From Microbacterium forte (lineage in GTDB: Bacteria; Actinomycetota; Actinomycetes; Actinomycetales; Microbacteriaceae), in assembly GCF_031885415.1 (NCBI RefSeq), contig NZ_CP116871.1:1116001-1180000 (forward strand): a stretch of DNA of 64,000 bases. The letters are read 5' to 3'. Both the position numbers and the translations under genes were made by a program. Below are positions 19,517 to 28,236 of this stretch, piece by piece (position 1 is the first letter of the stretch; every line of letters starts with the position of its first letter). A model generated the notes under the pieces. The model saw only the letters and a program-made list of their open reading frames with translations, searched no databases and was not told the origin of the DNA.

Positions 19517-21277
19517 GTGAGTGACGGACGCCTGCCTGTACGTCGTCGGTGGTTGCGGTGGACCATCGGCGTGATCGTGATCTTCCTCGTGCTCGCGGTC
19601 GGCTGGGTCGCCATCCGCGGCATCGGCGCGGTGAACAACCTGCAGGAGGTCGCGGCGTCGTCATCGAAGCTCAAGCAGGCGATCGGCCAGGGCGACCTCG
19701 AGAAGGCAGCATCGCTGTCCTCCCGCATCGCCCACCATGCGGAGTCGGCCCACGACCTGACGTCCGACCCGATCTGGCTCGGATTCGGACTGCTGCCGTG
19801 GCTCGGTCCGAACTTCTCGGCGGTGAGCGAGGTCGCCGAGATCGCCGACGACGTCGCCTCGGATGCTCTCGTCCCGGTTCTGGAAGCCGCTGATGCACTC
19901 GACCTCGCGAGTCTCGGGCTCTCGAGCGGCGCCATCGATCTGACGCCTTTCGCGCAGATCGAGCCCTCTCTCGCCGAGGCCAGCGCGACGCTGACCTCGG
20001 CCGAGACACGCGCCCTCGGCATCGACGCGGACGCGACCCTGCCCCCGCTCGCCGATGCAGTGCGAGAGATGAGGACGACCGTCACGCAGGCCGCCACGGT
20101 GGTCGGAGCGCTGCACGGCGCATCCGCGCTGCTGCCGAGCATGCTCGGCGCGGAAGGACCCCGGAACTACGTGCTCGCGATGCAGAACAACGCCGAGCTG
20201 CGATCGTCCGGTGGCATCATCGGTGCGATCGCGCTTCTTCACGCCGAGAACGGCCGGATCACCCTCGTGCAACAGGCCTCCGTCCCGGATTTCCCCGCCC
20301 TCGAGACGCCGATCCCGCTCAGCGAGTCGACCGTCGCCCTCTTCGAGGATCGTCCGGGTCGCTACATGCAGAACCTGACGAGCATCCCCGACTTCACCGA
20401 GGCGGGACCCGCGATCGCGAAGCGATGGCAGGACCGCTTCGGGCAGCCCGTCGACGGTGTCATCGCGGTCGACGCCGTGATGACCGAGAACCTCGTCGCA
20501 GCCACGGGACCGCTGACGTTCGGGCCGTTCACCGCCACCGAAGACACCGTGGTCGACCTGCTGCTCTCCGAGATCTACGCCGCGGTGCCCGATCCTCTCG
20601 CACAGGACGAGATCTTCTCGCAAGCGGCAGGAGCGCTTCTCTCCGCCGCGCTGACCGAGGCGGATCCGAAGGATCTCGTCGCCGCTCTCTCGGCGTCAGC
20701 CGACGAGCGGCGCATCCGCATCTGGAGCGTGCATGAGGACGAGGAGGCGATCCTGTCGGCTTCTTCTCTCGGCGGGGCGCTGCCGGAAGACGACACTCAG
20801 ACCCACGTGGGCGTCCTGTTGAACGACACCACCGGCGGCAAGATGGACTTCTATGCCGATGCCACCATCACGACCTCGATCGGCACCTGCGATGGCGAGC
20901 AGACCACGCAGGTGACTGTGACCTGGACGAACGATGCACCTGCCGACGCCGGGACATCTCTGCCGCCCTACGTGACCGCTGACGGGTTCTACGGAGTACC
21001 TGCCGGGTCGACCCGGACGCTCGTGACCGTGTACGGCCCCGAAGGTGCGACTCCGTCTCACATCGACCGCGACGGAGAAGAGGTGGGCGTGCAGACCGCT
21101 CTGCTCGGCTCCCGATCGGCGGTTCAGCAGGAGGTCCTCCTGGCCCCGGGGGAATCGTCGAAGATCACCGTCGAATTCCAGGGAACCGGGGCTGGAGAAC
21201 GACTGACGGTGGTCGACCACACGCCCATGGTGAACACTCCGGAGACATCTCGCGAGCAACTGCGCTGCGCCTCGTGA
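19517..21277 (+). CDS. DUF4012 domain-containing membrane-anchored protein
   Basis: 586 aa from a GTG at 19517. A GTG at 19448 would add 23 residues, but those codons have AT-rich third positions unlike real genes here, so the shorter form is preferred. A basic N-terminus (VRRRWLRW) precedes one membrane helix (about residues 14-35), leaving most of the chain outside the cell. The centre has the DUF4012 core (MLGAEGPRNYVLAMQNNAEL, RSSGGIIGAIALL). The function of DUF4012 is not established; family members are common in actinobacterial exopolysaccharide loci. The position beside the LCP ligase and exporter suggests a part in export or attachment of the glycan (inference). Confidence 0.82.
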   Translation: MSDGRLPVRRRWLRWTIGVIVIFLVLAVGWVAIRGIGAVNNLQEVAASSSKLKQAIGQGDLEKAASLSSRIAHHAESAHDLTSDPIWLGFGLLPWLGPNFSAVSEVAEIADDVASDALVPVLEAADALDLASLGLSSGAIDLTPFAQIEPSLAEASATLTSAETRALGIDADATLPPLADAVREMRTTVTQAATVVGALHGASALLPSMLGAEGPRNYVLAMQNNAELRSSGGIIGAIALLHAENGRITLVQQASVPDFPALETPIPLSESTVALFEDRPGRYMQNLTSIPDFTEAGPAIAKRWQDRFGQPVDGVIAVDAVMTENLVAATGPLTFGPFTATEDTVVDLLLSEIYAAVPDPLAQDEIFSQAAGALLSAALTEADPKDLVAALSASADERRIRIWSVHEDEEAILSASSLGGALPEDDTQTHVGVLLNDTTGGKMDFYADATITTSIGTCDGEQTTQVTVTWTNDAPADAGTSLPPYVTADGFYGVPAGSTRTLVTVYGPEGATPSHIDRDGEEVGVQTALLGSRSAVQQEVLLAPGESSKITVEFQGTGAGERLTVVDHTPMVNTPETSREQLRCAS

Positions 21278-21302
21278 CTTTCCCGATTCCATGATGTAGT
21301 GT
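21274..21302 (+). promoter_or_regulatory. Possible promoter for the sortase-substrate-like gene
   Basis: GTGACT at 21274-21279 and TAGTGT at 21297-21302 are separated by exactly 17 bp and resemble -35 and -10 boxes. Transcription would start near 21309 and leave an untranslated leader of about 110 nt in an unusually AT-rich stretch (21278-21420). The -35 box overlaps the DUF4012 stop codon. Confidence 0.4.
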
Positions 21303-21420
21303 CAATCCCACTGGGGAATATCTGAGTTCTGCAATTCTGTCGTGGGGACAGGAAGAACTCACGCAGTCGGATGCAGGGGTGTATTCGAAGGCGATTCCGC
21401 GTGTATTTCTGGGGAGAATC

Positions 21421-22002
21421 ATGCTGAAGAAACTGGCTGCCATCAGCCTTACCGCTGGCGTACTCGTGCTCATGGCACCTGCTGTCGCCTCTGCCGCGCC
21501 GGTCGTTCCGACCGAGTCTGACTCGTACGCGGGCACACCGCGCGTGAGCGTCGATGATCCGATCATCGACATCTGCGAAGTGTCCACTGTCGCGTTCGGC
21601 GCAGGCTACTTCCTGCCGTCCGAGAACGTCGGCGTGTCCGTCTCCGGCCTCAACGCCGGCGACTCGGCCGTCTCGGGCAACACTGCGGCCGCCGACGGCA
21701 GCCTCGTGGTCACGTTCCGCCCGCCGTCCGACGGAGAGGGCTCCTACGCCCTGGCCTTCAGCGGTTCGCGGTCGTACACGGCGACCATCACGGTCTCGCA
21801 CGGCCATGACTCCGCCGTGAGCTGCGACCACGACCCCGGGGTCGCCTCCGCGGGCACAGAGCTTCCGCTCACCGGCGGTGGGCTCGAGCTCGCGCTCACG
21901 GGCGGCAGCGTGTCGCCGTGGGTCCTCGGAGGTGGGGCAGCCGCACTCGTGGCCGGTGGAGTGCTCGTCGCGACAGGCGTCACCCGTCGCAAGCGCGCCT
22001 AG
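21421..22002 (+). CDS. Secreted protein with LPxTG/LAxTG-type sorting signal
   Basis: 193 aa from the ATG at 21421, with GGGGAGA just upstream. Residues 1-26 are a signal peptide ending VASAA. The middle (about 30-135) is a small Ser/Gly/Thr-rich domain with two Cys (in DICEV and SCDHD) that could form a disulfide; it resembles an Ig-like or surface-display module but was not identified. The C-terminus has LPLTG at 148-152 and LALTG at 157-161, then a membrane helix and TRRKRA, the layout of a sortase-anchored wall protein. LALTG fits the LAxTG motif of class E sortases of actinobacteria. No sortase gene is in the window. Confidence 0.78.
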   Translation: MLKKLAAISLTAGVLVLMAPAVASAAPVVPTESDSYAGTPRVSVDDPIIDICEVSTVAFGAGYFLPSENVGVSVSGLNAGDSAVSGNTAAADGSLVVTFRPPSDGEGSYALAFSGSRSYTATITVSHGHDSAVSCDHDPGVASAGTELPLTGGGLELALTGGSVSPWVLGGGAAALVAGGVLVATGVTRRKRA

Positions 22003-22034
22003 ATCAGATTCCCGCTCTCAGCGGGAGTCGACTG

Positions 22035-22071
22035 GACGACGGTGATCCCTCCCCCTCCGATCACCGTCGTC
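22035..22071. terminator. Perfect 13-bp inverted repeat downstream of the sorting-signal gene
   Basis: GACGACGGTGATC (22035-22047) and its exact complement (22059-22071) flank an 11-nt pyrimidine-rich loop. It lies in the 229-bp convergent gap and probably ends transcription; no T-run follows. Confidence 0.55.
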
Positions 22072-22096
22072 TGGTGAATCCGGTCATGCACCGGAG

Positions 22097-22138
22097 GCCC
22101 ACGGCCACCACTTTCACTCTCAGGTGGTGGCCGTGGGC
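22097..22138. terminator. Perfect 15-bp inverted repeat, second of two tandem hairpins
   Basis: GCCCACGGCCACCAC (22097-22111) and its exact complement (22124-22138) flank a 12-nt loop. It lies 25 bp after the first hairpin and 94 bp beyond the end of the LCP gene, so it could stop transcription from either side. The rest of the gap (22139-22231) shows nothing recognisable. Confidence 0.55.
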
Positions 22139-22231
22139 TCACTCATGCGTTCATGATGGTCGAACCACGCCGCTCCGCGGCATCGCGACCGGCGACCACC
22201 GACCACGGGTCGACGATCGCGGCACGGTCGA

Positions 22232-23686
22232 TCACGGCGTCGGGGTCGGGGTCTCCGTCGGAGGATGCAGCGTCTGCTGCATCATCTCGTGGATGAACCC
22301 GTAGTCCGGAGCGTGCTCGTCTACACCCTGCTCGGGGGTGAGCTCGACCGTGGTGACAGGCTGCTCACGAGCCTTGGTCATCAGGTCGAAGAACTCGGGC
22401 AGCTTGTCCTGGGGCAGATCGGTGCTGATCAGCGCTGTTCCCGCGGAAGCCACCTCGTTGAACCGCGTGAGCACGGTCTGCGGTGTGAACTGCGCGAGAA
22501 TCGCCTCCTGCAGTTCGCGCTGGCGCTTCATGCGGTCCCAGTCGCTCGTCGTGTAGCGCGATCGCGCGTACCACTGGGCGGTGTCGCCGTCCATGTGCTG
22601 CTGACCGACCTCGATCCAGCCGATCGCCCACGCATCCACGTCGTAGGGGTCCGTGCCCTCGGGCGGACCGCCCTTGGGAAGCCGTTCCGTGACATTGATG
22701 TCCACGCCGCCGAGCGCGTCGACGAGCGCCGCGAAACCGTGCATGTCGACGAAGACGTAGTACGGGATCTCGATGCCGAGAACGCCCTCGGCCGCATCCT
22801 TGGTGGCCTCGATGCCCGCATCGGAACCGTGCGCCGCGGCGTCCGGATACAGCGAGGCGCCGTTGTCGTCGCGGCAGATCTCCGCGGCGTTGCGCACGTG
22901 GTTCATCCAGCCGTTCCATCCGCATGAGCTCGAGCTGTGACCCTCGAAGCCGTTCGGGTACAGCGCCTGCATCGGGCTTCCCTCGCTGAAGGGCGCATTG
23001 GGAAGCTCACGCGGGATGCCGGTGATCGTGACGGCGCCGGTGGTCGCGTTCACCGAGACCACCGAGATGCTGTCGAACCTCATCGAGTCGCGGCCCTCAC
23101 CGCTGTCCGCACCGAGCAGCAGGATGTTGTAGTACCCCTCGCTCGGCGGCAGACTCGGCCCGCTCTGGCCGAAGATCGTGTTGATCGTGCCCCGCGCGGT
23201 GCCGACATAGGACGCGGCGTATCCGGTGCCCGTTCCGACGAGACCGAGCAGAAGAAGGGCGACGAGAGGGATCGCGAATTTCGAGGGACCGGGGACTCTG
23301 ATCAGTCTGACGTGACGCAGCACGTCGAAGGTGAGCACCACCCACAGCACGAGGTAGGCGATCAGCAGCACCTGAACGAGCGTGAGGACGACCGCCGAGA
23401 ACCAGCCGCCACCGACGGTGAGCCACAGCAGCACCGGCCGCGCGAACAGCGCCAAACCCGCACCCACGATCACGAGGAACCACGCGAGCAGCGTCGCTCC
23501 GAGACCGATGCGCCCGAGCCGGCGATTGCCGGCCAGCACCTGAGCAGAACCGGGCACGAGCAGGTTCAACAGCACCAGCCACCAGCCGCGCTTGGTCATC
23601 ATCCCTGGATCCGCGGTGTTCGGATGCCGCAGGGGGCGGGTCTCGATCAGCGGTCGCGCCGACCCTCGCGGCGGCGCAAGGGTCAC
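22232..23686 (-). CDS. LytR-CpsA-Psr (LCP) family wall-polymer ligase
   Basis: 484 aa from a GTG at 23686 that overlaps the purE stop by 4 bp. The N-terminal about 170 residues contain about four membrane segments, starting with [13 protein letters not shown]. The extracytoplasmic LCP domain follows: [58 protein letters not shown] and [20 protein letters not shown], with the Asp and Arg residues that bind the pyrophosphate lipid. LCP enzymes transfer glycan or teichoic-type polymers from undecaprenyl-pyrophosphate to peptidoglycan, fitting the surface-glycan locus. The C-terminal tail is Pro/Thr rich. Confidence 0.93.
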   Translation of the reverse strand: MTLAPPRGSARPLIETRPLRHPNTADPGMMTKRGWWLVLLNLLVPGSAQVLAGNRRLGRIGLGATLLAWFLVIVGAGLALFARPVLLWLTVGGGWFSAVVLTLVQVLLIAYLVLWVVLTFDVLRHVRLIRVPGPSKFAIPLVALLLLGLVGTGTGYAASYVGTARGTINTIFGQSGPSLPPSEGYYNILLLGADSGEGRDSMRFDSISVVSVNATTGAVTITGIPRELPNAPFSEGSPMQALYPNGFEGHSSSSCGWNGWMNHVRNAAEICRDDNGASLYPDAAAHGSDAGIEATKDAAEGVLGIEIPYYVFVDMHGFAALVDALGGVDINVTERLPKGGPPEGTDPYDVDAWAIGWIEVGQQHMDGDTAQWYARSRYTTSDWDRMKRQRELQEAILAQFTPQTVLTRFNEVASAGTALISTDLPQDKLPEFFDLMTKAREQPVTTVELTPEQGVDEHAPDYGFIHEMMQQTLHPPTETPTPTP

Positions 23687-24198
23687 AGGGACCCCTTCAG
23701 CCGATCGTTCTTCTCCTCGACCTGCGCTTCGAGATCGAGCGCGTACGCCTCGATGCGATCGGCGAGGTCGTCGTCGGAGGTGCCGAGAATACGTGCGGCG
23801 AGGATACCCGCGTTGCGCGCTCCCGCGATCGACACCGTCGCGACAGGGATGCCGGCGGGCATCTGCACGATCGACAGGAGCGAGTCCATCCCGTCGAGGT
23901 AGGCGAGAGGCACGGGGACGCCGATGACCGGCAGCGCCGTCATCGAGGCGAGCATCCCGGGAAGATGTGCGGCACCACCGGCGCCTGCGATGATCACTCG
24001 GATGCCGCGACCGCGCGCTTCCCTCGCGTACTGCATGAGCTTGTCAGGGGTGCGGTGCGCCGAGACGACCTCCACCTCGTGCGGGATCGCGAAGTCCGTC
24101 AGCGACTGAGAGGCGTCGCTCATCACGCGCCAGTCGGAGTCGGATCCCATGACGACGCCGACGAGGGGCGCGGTGGAGGAGTGCAATGGCTCAGTCAC
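23683..24198 (-). CDS. purE: N5-carboxyaminoimidazole ribonucleotide mutase PurE
   Basis: 171 aa, normal size. It rearranges N5-CAIR to CAIR in purine synthesis. Motifs: [14 protein letters not shown], the catalytic [10 protein letters not shown] with its His, and [17 protein letters not shown]. The GTG at 24198 has a TAGCCT box 6 nt upstream and no ribosome binding site, suggesting a leaderless transcript. Its stop overlaps the LCP gene start, so the wall ligase is translated from the same message. purK lies 61 bp upstream on the same strand. Confidence 0.97.
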   Translation of the reverse strand: MTEPLHSSTAPLVGVVMGSDSDWRVMSDASQSLTDFAIPHEVEVVSAHRTPDKLMQYAREARGRGIRVIIAGAGGAAHLPGMLASMTALPVIGVPVPLAYLDGMDSLLSIVQMPAGIPVATVSIAGARNAGILAARILGTSDDDLADRIEAYALDLEAQVEEKNDRLKGSL

Positions 24199-24204
24199 CC
24201 ACTC

Positions 24205-24210
24205 AGGCTA
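24205..24210 (-). promoter_or_regulatory. -10 box TAGCCT for purE, probable leaderless start
   Basis: TAGCCT ends 6 nt before the GTG at 24198. It lies in the 61-bp purK-purE gap, so purE and the LCP gene can be transcribed separately from purK. Confidence 0.55.
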
Positions 24211-24259
24211 CGGTCTGGTGCTGGGAGAAACCCCGAACGGCACACCCCTCGACGCACCC

Positions 24260-25384
24260 TCAGTCGAAGTGAGCCGCTGCCGCACGGGCCACGTACACCG
24301 CATCGTCGAGGTCGTCGCCTGTCACGTTCACGTGTCCGACCTTGCGGCCAGGACGCGGGGCCTTTCCGTAGGTGTGGATCTTGGCCGACGGATGCGCCTC
24401 CATCGCTCCCGCGAAGCGTTCGCCGAGCGAGCCGCTCTGCGGCCCTCCGAGGATGTTCACCATCACGGACCAGGCGGCGTGAGGCGCGGTGTCGCCGAGG
24501 GGCAGATCGGCGACTGCACGCAGATGCTGCTCGAACTGTCCGGTCACGGCGCCGTCCTGGCTCCAGTGGCCGCTGTTGTGCGGGCGCATCGCCAGCTCGT
24601 TCACGAGGATCCGCTCGTCGTCGGTCTCGAAGAGCTCGACCGCGAGCATGCCCGTGACCCCGAGTCCTTCGGCGATCGACCGCCCGATCTCTTCGGCGAC
24701 CTGCGCGAGACGGTCGGTCGCATGCGGCGCCGGCGCGATCACCTCGGCGCACACGCCCTCGCGCTGCACGGTCTCGACGACCGGATAGGCGACGATCTGG
24801 CCGCTGGGACGGCGGGCCACCTGCTGCGCGAGCTCGCGAACGAATCCGACCAGCTCCTCGACCAGCAGGGCCTCGCCGTCGGCGAGCCCGTCGAGCCAGT
24901 CCTGAGCCTCGCTCGCCGCTCGGACGACGCGCACGCCCTTGCCGTCGTAGCCACCGCGCGGCGTCTTCACGACGCCCTGCCCGTCGTGCTCATCGAGGAA
25001 CGCCTGCAGCTCGGACGCATCGCGAACCGGCGCCCAGTCGGGCTGAGGAACGCCGAGTTCTTCGAGCCGCGCCCGCATGAGGAGCTTGTCCTGGGCGAAC
25101 TGCAGAGCATCGGGCCCGGGGTGCACCGCGACGCCCTCGGCGACGAGAGCCCGCAGCACCTGCTGAGGGACGTGCTCGTGGTCGAAGGTGACGACGTCGA
25201 CGTCTGCGACGAACGCGCGGACGACCTCGAGGTCGTGATAGTCGCCGACCTCGGTCGCGGCGAGTTGCGCCGCCATCCCCTCGTCTTCAGCGAGCACCCT
25301 CAGGTCGAGTCCGAGCTCGACCGCCGGAGCGATCATCATCCGAGCCAGCTGGCCTCCACCGATCACACCAACGCGCAGCGCCAT
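24260..25384 (-). CDS. purK: N5-carboxyaminoimidazole ribonucleotide synthase PurK
   Basis: 374 aa from the ATG at 25384, with GGAGG upstream at a good distance; a longer start to 25420 lacks support. ATP-grasp enzyme that makes N5-CAIR from AIR, bicarbonate and ATP, feeding PurE. Motifs: VGVIGGGQLARMMIAPAVEL, KTPRGGYDGKGV (ATP-binding loop), LLVEELVGFVRELAQQV and NELAMRPHNSGHWSQDGAVT, the ATP-grasp metal-binding region. Standard length and arrangement before purE. Confidence 0.97.
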   Translation of the reverse strand: MALRVGVIGGGQLARMMIAPAVELGLDLRVLAEDEGMAAQLAATEVGDYHDLEVVRAFVADVDVVTFDHEHVPQQVLRALVAEGVAVHPGPDALQFAQDKLLMRARLEELGVPQPDWAPVRDASELQAFLDEHDGQGVVKTPRGGYDGKGVRVVRAASEAQDWLDGLADGEALLVEELVGFVRELAQQVARRPSGQIVAYPVVETVQREGVCAEVIAPAPHATDRLAQVAEEIGRSIAEGLGVTGMLAVELFETDDERILVNELAMRPHNSGHWSQDGAVTGQFEQHLRAVADLPLGDTAPHAAWSVMVNILGGPQSGSLGERFAGAMEAHPSAKIHTYGKAPRPGRKVGHVNVTGDDLDDAVYVARAAAAHFD

Positions 25385-25473
25385 GGGCCGCCTCCATTCG
25401 TCCTGACCATTCTCGCGCATCGGCGCGCACGCCGTTCACTCGTCGCGCCGACCACGGCCAAGCGAGGCTCTGC

Positions 25474-26028
25474 TCAGAACCCCGCGGTCCCGTCGTTGCC
25501 CGCCTGCGCATCGCGGTGCGCCAGGATCTGACTGACCTCGATCTGATCGGCCAGCGTCTCGTGCACGAGCGTCACGTTCGGGACGTTGGCGAGGCGCAGC
25601 GGCGCGTCGACCCCGTTGGACAGGGTGATCGTGCCGACTCCCCACATCCGCTGGATCACGCCGCGGCGGACGCCGATCGTATAGCCGCGAGCGTGCGACA
25701 TCTCCTGCCTGTTGCGCGCACCGATGCCGTGGTTCACGATGACCCGCCGCGTGGTGAGCGTCACCGAACGCGAGTACCAGACGACCCAGGGCACGACCAC
25801 CAGCAGGAGGACGATCGCTGCGGCCGCGCTCAGCAGCATCCAATTCTCGAACGGCGCCGGGAGATTGTCATAGAAGAAGGTCGTGGCCCCGAACACCGCG
25901 ACCAGCACCAGCGCGGACCAGAACAGCCTCCGGGCATGTGCGCGGAACCGAGCGATGAGCAGTTCTTCGGCGGGCGCACCCGGCGGTGGCATCGTCGGCC
26001 TTCCGCCGAGAGTCACGGGCTGAGTCAC
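25474..26028 (-). CDS. Membrane protein with bacterial PH domain
   Basis: 184 aa. Two hydrophobic segments (about residues 35-55 and 62-85) are followed by a PH-like beta-rich region (SVTLTTRRVIVNHGIGARNR, VRRGVIQRMWGVGTITLS), the bPH2/YdbS-like layout. Such proteins are membrane-anchored with an unknown ligand, and several occur near biotin-ligase or wall genes in actinobacteria. The GTG at 26028 follows a CACAAT box by 6 nt, pointing to a leaderless message. A gap of 57 bp separates it from the birA end. Confidence 0.82.
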   Translation of the reverse strand: MTQPVTLGGRPTMPPPGAPAEELLIARFRAHARRLFWSALVLVAVFGATTFFYDNLPAPFENWMLLSAAAAIVLLLVVVPWVVWYSRSVTLTTRRVIVNHGIGARNRQEMSHARGYTIGVRRGVIQRMWGVGTITLSNGVDAPLRLANVPNVTLVHETLADQIEVSQILAHRDAQAGNDGTAGF

Positions 26029-26034
26029 CCCTCC

Positions 26035-26040
26035 ATTGTG
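26035..26040 (-). promoter_or_regulatory. -10-like CACAAT before the PH-domain gene
   Basis: CACAAT ends 6 nt before the GTG at 26028 and the spacer is GGAGGG. The placement matches other probable leaderless starts; the hexamer is a weaker match to TANNNT. Confidence 0.35.
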
Positions 26041-26085
26041 CCCGTAACCGCCGACATCGCCGCTCGCACGCCGGGCGTGTCAGGG

Positions 26086-26847
26086 TCACGCCGGCCGGAC
26101 GTGCACCACATCGCCCGCGGAGATCGGCCGCTCAGCGCCCTCCGCCAGCACCAGCAGTCGACCGTCGGCATCGAGTCCTGTGGCTGTTCCGACGAGCACG
26201 GAGTCGCCGGGGAGCAAGACCTTCACGTCGAGACCGATCGTCGCGCAGCGCTCGCTCGCCGCGGCATGAAGGCCGCTCGAGACGGCATCGCCCGCTGCGG
26301 CGAGGTCGGCGACCAGCTGGTCGAGCGCTCGCAGATAGGTGGCGAGCAGGCGATCGGCGTCGACCTCGACGCCGATCACGGCGAAGGAGGTCGCCGTCGG
26401 CACCGGCAGCTGAGACGCTGTCATCGCCGTGTTCACACCCGTTCCCACGACCACGGCATCCTGTGTCGCCTGCGCCAGGATCCCGCAGATCTTGCGACCG
26501 TCGACCAGCACATCGTTCGGCCACTTGACTGCCACCGCGTGGTCGGGAAGCTGCTCGGCGATCGCATCCGCCATCGCCACCCCGGCGGCGAGCGGGATCC
26601 AGCCGCGCGCATCGGCCCACGGCAACCTCCGCAGCAGAACGGAGACGGCGAGCGACGCGCCCGGCGCGGCCGTCCAGGAGCGGCCGAGTCGACCGCGACC
26701 CGCCGTCTGGTTGTCGGTGAGGAGCACCGACAGGTGCGGGCTCGAGAACGACTCGCGCGCGCGTTCGCTCAGGATCTCATTGGTCGAGCCCGCGTCGGTC
26801 AGCACCTCGAGATGCGAGGCGACTGCAGCGGTGAGCGGAAGGTCCAT
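26086..26847 (-). CDS. birA: Biotin--[acetyl-CoA-carboxylase] ligase BirA (single-domain)
   Basis: 253 aa from the ATG at 26847, with GAGGAGG upstream. It activates biotin with ATP and attaches it to carboxylase carrier proteins. Motifs: AGRGRLGRSW (the GRGRxGRxW biotinyl-AMP loop), VKWPNDVLVDGRKICGIL and VVVGTGVN. There is no N-terminal helix-turn-helix, so it is the catalytic-only (class I) form and not a repressor. It lies 2 bp downstream of the TagF-like gene's stop and is likely co-transcribed with it. Confidence 0.93.
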   Translation of the reverse strand: MDLPLTAAVASHLEVLTDAGSTNEILSERARESFSSPHLSVLLTDNQTAGRGRLGRSWTAAPGASLAVSVLLRRLPWADARGWIPLAAGVAMADAIAEQLPDHAVAVKWPNDVLVDGRKICGILAQATQDAVVVGTGVNTAMTASQLPVPTATSFAVIGVEVDADRLLATYLRALDQLVADLAAAGDAVSSGLHAAASERCATIGLDVKVLLPGDSVLVGTATGLDADGRLLVLAEGAERPISAGDVVHVRPA

Positions 26848-26849
26848 CG

Positions 26850-28133
26850 TCAGACCTCCTCTTCGTCGGCCTCTTCGTCGTCGTCGTCCTCGTCGCCGCG
26901 CACCGCCCCGACCTCGTGCGCCTGCCACTGATCCCACTCCTTCATGAGGCGCTCGATCGCGGCGTGGAACTTCTCGGTCGCGGCACCCGGCGTCGTGTCG
27001 CCGAAATAGTGCTGCACCCACATGCGCAACCTGGCGATGGCCACCTCGTCGGCACGGACGCGTTCGACCTCGGCGACGATGTCCCCCGCAGCGTCCGCGC
27101 TGAGCCACTCGCAGTCCGACAGGTAGCCGTTGGTGTCGATCGACGCACGCTCGTCTGCCGGTCGCGTGATCATCAGCGGCTTGCCCACGGCCAGGCGGTC
27201 GTAGACCATCGCCGAGATGTCGACGACTGCGACATCGGCGGCAGCCAGCTGCCATCCGAGCTCCGCCCCGTTGTCGTACACGTGCTGGGCCGTGGGGTCG
27301 GCGGCGTTCGCCGCCGCGATGGCCGCGATGATGCGACGGTGCGCTGCGCCGTACTCGTCGTCGAGGACCCCGCTTCGCGGGTGCGGCCGGTAGATCACGC
27401 GGTGTCCGCGGGACGCGAGCAGCGTCGTGACCAGGGTCTCGCCATGCGTGGCGATCGACCCGTAGTGCGCGCTCGGGCGGTCGCCTTCCCACGTCGGGGC
27501 ATAGAGCACGACCGTGCGCTCGTCGGGCACGTACGGGAGCGTCCCCGAGTAGTGGTCCGCCTGCGGGCGGCCGATCTCGATCGTGCGCCGATCGATGTCC
27601 CAGTCCCAGAGCGTCCGCGACAGACGGTCGCGTGCGGCCTGCCCGGCGACAAGCGCATAGTCATACGCCTTGTACTGATTCGTGGTCATGTACATCTTGT
27701 CGGACTCGCCGTGGTTGATGAACACGTGCCAGCGCCTGCCGTAGCGGAACATCTGGAAGTTGCGGGTGTTCTGGTTCACGTACAGGACGACGCGGATGTC
27801 CTGCGACGAGATGAACCTCTCGAGGTCACGGATCGTGGGGACGAAGGCGACCGGGGGGCCGTCCTCGTCGAGCAGCTTGTCGGCACCCGTCGCCGAACGG
27901 GACAGCACGACGACCGGCCACCGCTTCGACAGCTCGGCGAGCGGGCGGTACCACTGCCGCATCTGGTACATGTTCACGTCGCCGTCGGCGAAGTACACCG
28001 CCACCTGGTAGTGCTCCGGCTGGTGCGGTTCGCGTTCGGCGAGGCGCCGTCGCACTCGCTGTACAGCCTTGCGCGAGGCGAGCGCCCGCTTCAGCAGACG
28101 GTAGGCCTTCTTCACGTCGGACACTGCACCCAT
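26850..28133 (-). CDS. CDP-glycerol glycerophosphotransferase family protein (TagF-like)
   Basis: 427 aa. The family core is clear: FINHGESDKMYMTTNQYKAY (His motif), VLYAPTWEGDRPS, YRPHPRSGVLDDEYG and AAADVAVVDISAMVYDRLAVGKP, which build the TagF/TagB active site. TagF-like enzymes polymerise or prime glycerol-phosphate wall polymers at the inner membrane face; the exact substrate is uncertain in actinobacteria. The C-terminus ends in an unusually acidic tail (GDEDDDDEEADEEEV). A TATCCT box lies 6 nt before the ATG. Two further relatives lie about 1-4 kb away across a GT2 gene. Confidence 0.87.
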   Translation of the reverse strand: MGAVSDVKKAYRLLKRALASRKAVQRVRRRLAEREPHQPEHYQVAVYFADGDVNMYQMRQWYRPLAELSKRWPVVVLSRSATGADKLLDEDGPPVAFVPTIRDLERFISSQDIRVVLYVNQNTRNFQMFRYGRRWHVFINHGESDKMYMTTNQYKAYDYALVAGQAARDRLSRTLWDWDIDRRTIEIGRPQADHYSGTLPYVPDERTVVLYAPTWEGDRPSAHYGSIATHGETLVTTLLASRGHRVIYRPHPRSGVLDDEYGAAHRRIIAAIAAANAADPTAQHVYDNGAELGWQLAAADVAVVDISAMVYDRLAVGKPLMITRPADERASIDTNGYLSDCEWLSADAAGDIVAEVERVRADEVAIARLRMWVQHYFGDTTPGAATEKFHAAIERLMKEWDQWQAHEVGAVRGDEDDDDEEADEEEV

Positions 28134-28139
28134 CCCTCC

Positions 28140-28145
28140 AGGATA
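28140..28145 (-). promoter_or_regulatory. -10 box TATCCT for the TagF-like gene, probable leaderless start
   Basis: TATCCT ends 6 nt before the ATG at 28133; the spacer is GGAGGG, which would be too close to act as a ribosome binding site. Confidence 0.55.
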
Positions 28146-28236
28146 CCGAGTACGAGGGATCGAGCCGACGGCTTCCCCGAGACCCTCGCTGTCTCGAATC
28201 AGCGAACGTCCGAGCAGTGCATGCCATGATCGTCAT

